Assembly (NCBI GenBank): GCA_015143295.1
Contig: CM026567.1
Coordinates: 12,604,416-12,668,415, forward strand
Reading direction: 5' to 3'
Length of the DNA: 64,000 bases
DNA from: Tetracentron sinense
Lineage: Eukaryota > Streptophyta > Magnoliopsida > Trochodendrales > Trochodendraceae
Part shown: piece by piece, positions 56,442 to 64,000 of the stretch
Position numbering within the stretch: the stretch's first letter is position 1
How the letters are laid out: each line of letters starts with the position of its first letter
Made by a program: the position numbers and the translations under genes
The notes under the pieces: model-generated
The model's input: only the letters and a program-made list of their open reading frames with translations
Told to the model about the DNA's origin: nothing
The model's database searches: none

Positions 56442-59400
56442 CTTAGACATGGCAATTCCTGTAATATAGGTGTCTCCATCGACAGATTTGTCGCACAATA
56501 TTACTCTACATCCCCACCTGAGATGAAACCTGTTCTAGTAGAGAAAAATTTCAGAGGCATGAAAAGATAATAACAATAAATTGATAAATATAACAATGAA
56601 ACCAGGAGAAACAGAAGGATGCACATGCACATGCATCATTAAAACAGCCATGAACAATTACTAAATTTGACATGGGTGGTCTCCAAAGGGTCCTCTTGAA
56701 AAGTATAATAAGTAGTATGAGTAAATCAGAAAAAAAAGGCCCTCTCCAATAGAGTTGAGAATAAACCTCTCGAGAAACATAAACAATATTGAACGATAGC
56801 AAGGGCCATTACCAAAAAAATATGAGATATTGCTTACATTGTCCAAGTTCCTTATGTCCCTCATTGCGCCGTCTGGATCAATTAGAGCACGAACAACTGG
56901 ACTCAGGGCAAGAGCTACAGCATTCCTTGCTTTATCATATGTCTGCACTTGAACAACAATATGCTGTATGCTATAGAATTATGCATGTTCTACTCAACTA
57001 AAAGCTTAGAAGGCCAATATTCTACAACTCAATAATTATAATATATATATTGTTGATGTCTAGAGATTTGAGAATAGCAAAAGAAAGAAGAGCTAAAGGA
57101 AAAAAAGATTGTATTTGTTCAGCATTGGTATGCACCAAGTAGAAATCTGAATATGATCACTCTTTTGCAAGAGGAAACTTTCTCATTAGCACTCTGAAGT
57201 TTGCGCCTGTCTAGATCATGTCAATCCACAATGTATATTATGTTCTCAATAGTGTTTGCTAGTCTCCAAGGGCCCAAGGACTTGACAGTTTCTTATGACA
57301 AGCCATTTGAAGAATCCCTTTCTATTTCAAGAGGGTCAACGAAAATAAAAGCCTTATAAATCTTCAAACCTTCAGTTGAAGTAACAGGATGCAAGGTCAG
57401 GCAGGAAAGTAACACATTTTGTGAGAAATGGTCATTCCTCCCTAGATTGTTGCAGGGCATTGGAGCATAATTACCAAATTGAAGTTCGGAAATTATTCGT
57501 CTAGGGAAAATTTAGGAGAAAATATCAAGAAATATATTTAAAAAACATATAAAATAAGATTACCAATTATTAAACTTCTGAATAATTGGGTTGATTTTGG
57601 CCTTGTTTGTTTTTGCTTTTCATTTCAAGGATCTTTTCCTCGTTTGTTTCACTATCTCTGTTGTTTGAGTTTATATTCTTGTAAACTCTTTTCTTTGTAG
57701 CTGCTCCTCTCTTTTGATTAATATATCATTTTGTTTATCGATCAAAAAAAAAAACTTATGAACAAATATATTTCATAGATTAGATATTTATTTGGGACTT
57801 TTCAAAAAGTCGTGAATAATTTGTGTTTAATTAGCAAATTTTGCGACATTTTGAAAAAGTTGCGAATACTTGGTGAATTAATCGTTCAACGTATTCAGGA
57901 CTTTTTGAAAATATCGGAGAACTTTGTATTATGCACTAGAGGAGTCCAATATAGCATGCATAATTGTTGAAGGTGCTTGAAGACTCTGTCCAAGAGATGG
58001 GATCAGCGTGGATCTGAGTGATAGGAATGATCTTTTTTGGCAGAAATGGAAAAGGGAAAAGAAGATTAAGGGATGTTGAGAGAGAGAGAGAGAGAAAGGC
58101 CCATGTTTATGCTCTTCTACTCAGATGAAATAAAGCTCAGCAGATACAGATAAGGAAAAAAATGAAGGGAAAATCTGATTTATTAGATTAAAGTAGGAAA
58201 ATCCCCATTAGTCCAGTTTGTTTGTTAACACATGCAACGCATACAGGAATCAAAAGGTGACAGAAAAGTAATACTAAAGGTCAAATAACAAAAACTGGGT
58301 GCTTTCAATAGAATATACCTGAAGCTGATTTGTACACAGAAATGCACTAATTCCATGTAATGGTGTTCCTACTGGAAACCGGAAATCAAGTTCTGCAGTA
58401 ACAAAAATTAATAGGAAATTAAGTAATACAAAACTATAAAACAGCAGCATCTTAAGGTGAAATTTGAACAAGTCATCAAGATCATAGGTTGAACCATACC
58501 ACCAACTTGGCCCCCTTGGTTTATAAAAGTGAGTATGATCCTTCACAAGTAAATTTTTGTCTGCACCCACCTGAATGTAAATAAGTTTGAGAACAATAGT
58601 CAGAGACTACATACAATATGGCCCTATGTATAAGACAATAGTTTGTACTTTGAATTTCAATTGACAACAAAAATCAACAGAAAGAAAATAAACTTCTATC
58701 GTAACTCTTGGAGAAAGTAAGCTGCGGAAACTGCATACCAAGTACTTAAGCACCACTTACAATACCAATGAGTGGAATACTCTTCGTAGCCAAGTTATGA
58801 CCAGTGGTGTGAACAGTGCAGTCAAAACGTATAAGCAACGGCTAAGGATTTTGTAGGCCAGGTGCCGCCTGGGCGTTGCTTAGGTGATGTTTAGACGACA
58901 AAAACCCTTCTTTGACACAGAGAGCCAAAGAAAACCTTGATGCTTTTATTTTATTTTATTTTATTAAGGAAGCCTTATATACCCCCTTCAACATTAAGTA
59001 AAATATGTTTGATTATTTATTTATTTATTGATAATTTAAGTGTTATTTTTTAATAAATAAAGTCTAACTTTATGAGGGTTCCGGGCAACCACCTTTGTCA
59101 CTAGCACTTTAATGCCTAGGGGACGCGTAGACATTACTAGGCGACTGCGAGATGGGTGCTAGGGGTCCCGGATAGGCGAAGAAGTTGCCTAGGCAAAGCT
59201 TTGAGTACACTGGTTATGGGCTGACATTAATCACAAAAAAATCAAGAGCCGATAATTCATAAATTACTGCACCATAGGTCTTTTGATCACCACATGATCG
59301 TCTGGAGCCACACAAGTATTATTGGCTCTAACAGTACTAATATTGAATATAATCTTAATGTAAGTCATTGATCTTCTTTATTATTCTGATAAAGGTAAGG

Positions 59401-60708
59401 GATCCTAGTTTAGTTCACACAGTCCAAGCTGCCTGTGCCATGCATGAAGGATCAAAACTTAATATCCAAAAGGCCCCACCCAGGAAATATCCTCGGCCAA
59501 AATCAAGCCACTCGATGACCATAACCAACCATTTATCGCTTTCCTTGCAAGGTGAAAATATAAAGAACTGTGAGGAGCATCTACATATTGGTTCAGGCTG
59601 ATCATTCAACCACCATAACTATTTTTAGCCTAGGAAATTTCAGAGGTGGGATCCATCAAATGCCAGTCCACATCACTGCATAAGCAATAAATGTATGGCA
59701 AAGGTAGTTTAGCACAAAAGTTAGATCTGTACACATCCTGACCCAAGTGTTCATCTAAATCCAAAAGGATTTTTCTGTTAAATTAAACCCATCCTTTTGA
59801 AGCTTATCCCAGAAACACCCTAAAAATGGATTAATTACAAATTATTTATCTATTAATATTAAATTCTTTTCACTTGTAGGTTGCAATAAAGCTTTAATCA
59901 TCTGTTGGTTAATATGCTTAAGAAGATAATATAATTTATTAGACCATAGCATTGCACCATTACCACACTAAATTGCCACTTTCAGCTTCGGTCCTCTATA
60001 ATACTCTGGTTCTGGTGGAAACAACCCTCTCAGAGCTGACAAGTAAACCATCCATTTAAGCAATATCATAGTGAAATCCAAGAGTAATGCACTACTGTTT
60101 AAGGAATGCAAATGAAGCAAACTGTTCCTCAAACTAAATACTTCAAACTCCAATTCCCAAAAACCTAAATTTTCCTTTCTTCCTCACCCAACTAATAGAT
60201 TGAAAATCTTCCAGATGATCCATCTTCCTACAGAGGAAGAACACTATGGAAAAGTAGTAATTCAGCTCTTCTTCAGCTTCTCTTCCACTTGGAATTTCTC
60301 AAACATCTTCCTAAGAACAAATTGGCCAGTAAATATAGGAAATCAACCAACTCACTCCAAAAATGTACAGTTTTCACCCAAAATACTCCCAAATGACATC
60401 GAGTTACAGTATTTAACCCACCCCTTCTGATAAAAATTTATAAACATTCCGTCAACCCTAAGTTCCTACAAGAACACTAAGAAATACACAGGTATTAGGA
60501 ACAAAAACAAGTAGAATGGAGAAGTTAATTACATAAAATTACCGTTAATCCTCATGTCGGAAACATCTGTGTCCAAGGAAGACCGGACTTCCGACCTCGG
60601 GGTCTTCAAATGAACCATCGGACGGCGACCGGAGAAGAATAATCCAGTAGGATCGTTGCGGAAACAGGTTGGAGTTCCAGTAGCAGGAAAACATGTAGAA
60701 GAAGCCAT
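56442..60708 (-). pseudogene. ZDS: Zeta-carotene desaturase (ZDS) pseudogene, several exons lost
   Basis: ZDS is the plastid flavoenzyme that desaturates zeta-carotene toward lycopene. Recognised on the minus strand are exon 1 60708-60543 (MASSTCFPATG, a Ser-rich transit-peptide-like start, ending DVSDMRIN); exon 2 60035-59971 (LFPPEPEYYRGPKLKVAI), which runs into TAG at 59970 just where the FAD-binding GxGxxG should follow; 58570-58500 ([14 protein letters not shown], then out of frame, consistent with 2 nt lost); 58392-58319 ([19 protein letters not shown]); 56942-56838 ([20 protein letters not shown]); and 56529-56442 ([20 protein letters not shown]). The dinucleotide-fold exon, the exon between 56838 and 56529 (ISFSDWFLS.. 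region in relatives) and all 3' exons are missing. Splice borders that remain are canonical. It cannot make an active enzyme. Confidence 0.88.
58803..59212. mobile_element. hAT-like MITE in a ZDS intron
   Basis: Ends CCAGTGGTGTGAACAGTG and, mirrored, CCAGTGTACTCAAAGC bracket ~410 bp. TTATG(A/G) occurs just outside both ends (AGTTATGA|CCAGTG and CACTGG|TTATGG), suggesting a 6-8-bp duplication. The inside has GC-rich matching arms (GGCGTTGCTTAGG.. and ..CCTAGGCAAAGC) and no ORF. Confidence 0.5.
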
Positions 60709-60990
60709 GGCTGGGCAAAAACTGAAGAAAATTGAAGTGTTCTTATGCTTATCCTATTGGGTAGTATAGAAGATGAAGAAAGAAGAAGGTATCTTGTAGG
60801 GAGGAGATGCTCCGAATGAGAATTTTGTCACGGCGTCCCGTCTGACATACCCTTTCTCCAGTTACTATTTTAAATTTTCGTGTTTGGAGGTTATTTGCGG
60901 TTAAAGAGCAGAAAAGATATTTACCACTATTTGTAGGCGATAATGGCAAACAGAGTTGGAGAGAGAGACAGAGAGTTGGCAATTTTTTTT
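60709..60990 (-). promoter_or_regulatory. Former ZDS 5' flank
   Basis: Sequence upstream of the ZDS start codon, up to the probable MULE border near 60991. Contains leader-like GAAGAAGAAGGT stretches but no clear TATA box. If the MULE ends here, it separated the ZDS promoter from the gene by ~285 bp. Confidence 0.3.
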
Positions 60991-61199
60991 TGGGGAAAGT
61001 ACGGAATTAGGCTCGAGTTTATGAAAAATTACGGAAACCAGCTCCCTTTTGAGGGAGTTATTTTTTCCAACCTCCACGCGTGTGTAACGCTGAAGCGTGC
61101 GGGAGGACTTGTTACAATGTCCAAAATACCCCTGTAAAAACTGAACAGTTTATGGCTAACTCTCCCCATTCCATCGAATACCTTACTTACCCATTTCGA

Positions 61200-61262
61200 A
61201 CGCAGAGGAAGAAGTAGGAAGAGGAAGAAGGAAGAGGAAGAACGAAGAAGGAAGAAGAAGGA
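61200..61262. repeat. GAA/GGAA-rich microsatellite
   Basis: Interrupted repeats of GGAAGAAGAAGGAAGAG on the plus strand, non-coding. Confidence 0.8.
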
Positions 61263-61477
61263 AATTTCGGTTAAGAGGTATGGATTGAAACCCTGATCAA
61301 AACAGATGAAAATTTCGGTCACGCTTTTGTTGAAATTTTTCGCATTTCGAACTCATTATGGATTGAACTCGTTAGTTTAAGAGGAAGATAAACCCTAAGG
61401 AAATAAAACCGTAACGAAGATGAACCCTTAAACCCTGTAAGAAAAATCCCAAAAATCGGGAAATCGGTAAAGATTTA

Positions 61478-61640
61478 CAGTCTCAAAATCGAGATAACAG
61501 TCTCGAATTCGAGATGGTTATCTCGAATTCGAGACTGTTATCTCGAATTCGAGATATCCATCTCGAATTCAGGACAACCATCTCGAATTCAGGATGGTTA
61601 TCTCGAATTCGAGATAACAGTCTTGAATTCAGGCTCTTTT
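61478..61640. repeat. 20-bp palindromic tandem repeats, first array
   Basis: About seven to eight head-to-tail 20-bp units, each with the 14-bp palindrome TCTCGAATTCGAGA (or TCTCGAATTCAGGA) and a 6-bp alternating linker (TGGTTA / CTGTTA / TAACAG). A second, shorter array follows at 61720-61820. Confidence 0.9.
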
Positions 61641-61719
61641 TTTTTTTTCAAAGTAATTCTTAAACTGTATTACTAATATTAAGGAAGCCACACCCTAAAA
61701 CCCCTGTAGGAAAAATCCA

Positions 61720-61820
61720 ACGGCTGAATTCGAGGTTACAGTCTCGGATTCGAGATGGTTATCTCGAATTCGAGATAACCATCTCGAATCCGAGACTGTT
61801 ATCTCGAATTCAGGACTGCT
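61720..61820. repeat. 20-bp palindromic tandem repeats, second array
   Basis: About five units of the same TCTCGAATTCGAGA repeat with variants (TCTCGGATTCGAGA, TCTCGAATCCGAGA), ~80 bp after the first array and ~145 bp before the transposase ATG. Confidence 0.88.
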
Positions 61821-61966
61821 AATTTTTGAATTCCATCTTCCACTAATCAATTTTATTAATACTTGCAGAGTCAAGATGTCCACCCTTTGCTTTCATTGTT
61901 GAGTCTGTATTGTAAAGCATTGACATTGTTGAGTTTTTGCGTTGTTTTTTCTTGATGTTGCAGATA

Positions 61967-64000
61967 ATGAATGTTTCAGTGATTTGTTGTTATGACGGAG
62001 AATGGAAGATTCTCCCTGACAGGTCCCACGTATATGAGGGTGGAAAATCGAAATTGATACAGTTGTATAGTGGAATGAGACATGAGCAACTTTTAAGCAG
62101 AGTTTATCGATTGACTAAATCCTGGTGGGAAGAAACTGAGATTAGACTGAGGTCTATGTTCCCTACACACCCGACAATTCCTCCTACTGATATTGAAGAT
62201 GATGAAGACTTGTTGGTATTTATTTCAGAATGTGAGCGAGCACAAACTCATAATGTACTTTTGCCAATATATGTAACTGAAGTTGCAAAGGGAGTACAAC
62301 AGTGTGGTCCACCCTCTTTGAGTTACGAAGGTTTTCCTGATCATGAGACTGCCATTCCCCATGCGAACGAGGGTGATACTTGTCATGTCCTTCAGCCTTC
62401 TACGGTCTATGTTCCCGACCCTATCCTCCCAACCGTGCCTTGGCCCTTTGAAGACTTGACAACAGGACCAACTCAATATACTTGTTTTGTGCCTAACACA
62501 TATGTAGATTATGGTGATACCAGCAGGGGCGACAACTACCATAGTGAAGATTGTGGTGTTCAAGATAATGAATGTGCTAATGTTGGTGAATGTGCTGAAG
62601 AAGATGATGCTGATGATGATTATTCAGTAGAGGTAGATGAAGATGTTGTCAGAAACGATGTTGATGAGGGTCCTATCCGTGCAAATATCCGTAGCTCATC
62701 TAGGTCTGCTTTTCGGCAAGTCAGTCAAGGCCCTTCATCAAATGTGATTGAGAATGATGACTATGTCAATTTCGATCCTTCAGGGTTTGCGGCTGCACTC
62801 GACAATACGGATGATATTTCACTTGGGCAAATGTTTAAGGATAAGAGGTGCCTACAGAATGTGTTGGCAAAGTATGCAATGATAAAAAACTTCCAATACA
62901 GGGTTGTGGATTCGAATAAATCAAAGTTTGTAGTTAAGTGCCTTGGGGGTAATTGTACTTGGAGGCTACGTGCATCAAGGGTGAATGAGTCGGGTGTCTT
63001 CAAGATAAAGACTTATAATTCACATCACTCCTGTGGGTTTGTCATAACTGGGCCCGATCATCGACAAGCATCTAGTTTGGTTATTAGTGACATGGTCGTG
63101 GGACGAATCGAGGGTCACGTGGCATCTAGGCCCAAAGAGATTATTCATGATGTTTGGAAACAATATGGAGTGCAAATGAGTTACCGGAAAGCGTGGAGAT
63201 CTAGAGAGATTGCAATAGAACATGTTAGAGGATCATACGACGATTCGTATGCTGACCTCCCCGCTTATTTGTACGAGTTACGCAGGACCAACCCGAGAAT
63301 AATAACTGCAGTATTGAGTGACCCAGATACTGGTGCATTTGAAAGGTGTTTCGTGGCTCTTGGACCTTGTATAAGAAGTTTTCAGCTCAGTTTACGAAGA
63401 GTATTAGCCGTTGACGGGACGCATCTAAAGGGTAAGTACAAGGGGATCTTAATCATAGCAACATCACTTGATGGTGACAACCACATATGTCCAGTTGCTT
63501 ATGGAATAGCTGAATCAGAGAACAATGACAGTTACAAGTGGTTTTTCAAACAATTAGCTGACTCAGTTGGGTACATGGAAGGGTTAGTCATTATAACTGA
63601 TCGACACGCCAGTTTGATAAGCCAAGTCCCCATTGCATTCCCACATGCAATTCATAGTTATTGCTCATATCATATTAGCCAGAATATGCATGCAGCATTC
63701 AAGGATGAGGGACTGAAACCGTTATTTTGGTCGGCCGTAAAGACATGCATGTTCAACAAGTTCCAAGAGCTTATGTCACGTCTTGCAGGAGCAAACCCCG
63801 AGGCACATGAATGGTTAGCTGCAATTCCAAGAGAAAAATGGGCATCTGCATACTTTCCTGGGCTAAGGTATAACATTGTAACTACTAATATAGCTGAATC
63901 GATCAATAGTTTGCTGAAGGAAGCGAGAGAATATCCAGTTACAATGCTTTTAGAGGATGTGCGTCTTAAGATCCAACGAATGTTCTTTAACCGACGAAAC
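61967..64000 (+). CDS. MuDR-type MULE transposase, open to the window end (678 codons, partial)
   Basis: From ATG 61967 (MNVSVICCYDGEWKILP, a PB1-like N-terminus as in many plant MULEs) the frame stays open to base 64000. After an acidic linker (CAEEDDADDDYSVEVDEDVV) come the MuDR zinc-binding region (KFVVKCLGGNCTWRLRAS, HHSCGF) and the MULE catalytic domain: first Asp in AVDGTHLKGKYKG, second in ITDRHASL, a C-x2-H in YCSYHISQNM and AESINSLLKEAREYP near the third acidic position. The C-terminal SWIM zinc finger expected in the family would be beyond the window. Start choice: the ATG follows CTTGATGTTGCAG, an acceptor-like site, so an upstream exon is possible. No stop or frameshift in 2034 bp contrasts with every other transposon gene here. 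It catalyses cut-and-paste transposition with 9-bp target duplications. Confidence 0.92.
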   Translation, partial: MNVSVICCYDGEWKILPDRSHVYEGGKSKLIQLYSGMRHEQLLSRVYRLTKSWWEETEIRLRSMFPTHPTIPPTDIEDDEDLLVFISECERAQTHNVLLPIYVTEVAKGVQQCGPPSLSYEGFPDHETAIPHANEGDTCHVLQPSTVYVPDPILPTVPWPFEDLTTGPTQYTCFVPNTYVDYGDTSRGDNYHSEDCGVQDNECANVGECAEEDDADDDYSVEVDEDVVRNDVDEGPIRANIRSSSRSAFRQVSQGPSSNVIENDDYVNFDPSGFAAALDNTDDISLGQMFKDKRCLQNVLAKYAMIKNFQYRVVDSNKSKFVVKCLGGNCTWRLRASRVNESGVFKIKTYNSHHSCGFVITGPDHRQASSLVISDMVVGRIEGHVASRPKEIIHDVWKQYGVQMSYRKAWRSREIAIEHVRGSYDDSYADLPAYLYELRRTNPRIITAVLSDPDTGAFERCFVALGPCIRSFQLSLRRVLAVDGTHLKGKYKGILIIATSLDGDNHICPVAYGIAESENNDSYKWFFKQLADSVGYMEGLVIITDRHASLISQVPIAFPHAIHSYCSYHISQNMHAAFKDEGLKPLFWSAVKTCMFNKFQELMSRLAGANPEAHEWLAAIPREKWASAYFPGLRYNIVTTNIAESINSLLKEAREYPVTMLLEDVRLKIQRMFFNRRN

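Larger units (their letters stand above)
60991..64000 (+). mobile_element. Mutator-like element (MULE), right part beyond the window
   Basis: A MuDR-type transposase gene (separate entry) is preceded by ~1 kb of non-coding DNA containing GAA-rich and 20-bp palindromic repeats, typical of long MULE termini. The left border is placed tentatively at GGGGAAAGTACGGAATTAG (60992), where G-initial, T-run-preceded sequence begins; the right terminus and target duplication are outside the window, so the border cannot be tested here. Confidence 0.5.

Noticed and set aside
61478-61820. CRISPR-like regular repeats
   Set aside because: Units are contiguous 20-bp palindromes with 6-bp linkers, no unique spacers, and the context is a plant MULE.

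Overview
This is nuclear DNA from a flowering plant. The evidence is spliceosomal introns with GT..AG borders, remnants of plant-specific genes (ABIL, zeta-carotene desaturase), and a typical plant transposon mix: Tat/Ogre-like Ty3/gypsy, a chromovirus-type solo LTR, CACTA, MULEs, hAT-like MITEs and tRNA-derived SINEs. I cannot name the species. No complete host gene is visible. All four recognisable host loci are broken or truncated, and the only long undamaged reading frame belongs to a MULE transposase that runs off the right edge.

Layout. 1-3.4 kb: a hAT-like MITE, a SINE, three related MULE-type MITEs each with a perfect 9-bp target duplication, and a 'CCGTTACG' MITE. 3.5-8 kb: a nine-exon ABIL (SCAR/WAVE subunit) pseudogene with SINEs nested in its largest intron. 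9.2-9.5 kb: two exons of a KEOPS Pcc1/LAGE3 gene (minus). 10-12.4 kb: two SINEs, a dispersed repeat and an unidentified possible exon. 12.5-16.7 kb: remains of a second gypsy-type element, including a coiled-coil extra ORF.

16.8-36.9 kb: a ~20-kb Tat/Ogre-like element on the minus strand. From right to left it has the 5' LTR, PBS, gag, protease, RT, RNase H, integrase, then an oppositely transcribed 'plant mobile domain' ORF that appears to have its own TATA box and 5' intron, then PPT and 3' LTR. A TCCGTGGA-like motif has spread through its LTRs, leader, gag-coding repeats and 3' region. Almost every module carries in-frame stops.

38.8-41.2 kb: a solo LTR with a 5-bp duplication and an array of TGCGATCGATCGCA-type palindromes. 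41.6-42.2 kb: two inverted-repeat elements. 42.5-43.8 kb: the first four exons of an alpha/beta-hydrolase gene whose rest is absent. 44.4-45.0 kb: a direct repeat flanking a USE/TATA-like promoter, and the second CCGTTACG MITE. 46.2-54.8 kb: a one-ended CACTA element (TNP2, DUF4218, DUF4216 and TnpA-like exons, all minus). 56.4-60.7 kb: a decayed zeta-carotene desaturase gene (minus). 61-64 kb: a MULE whose 678-codon transposase frame has no stop up to the window end, preceded by 20-bp palindromic repeats.

Overall this is a repeat-dominated region in which gene fragments are being eroded while mobile elements of different ages are layered on one another.
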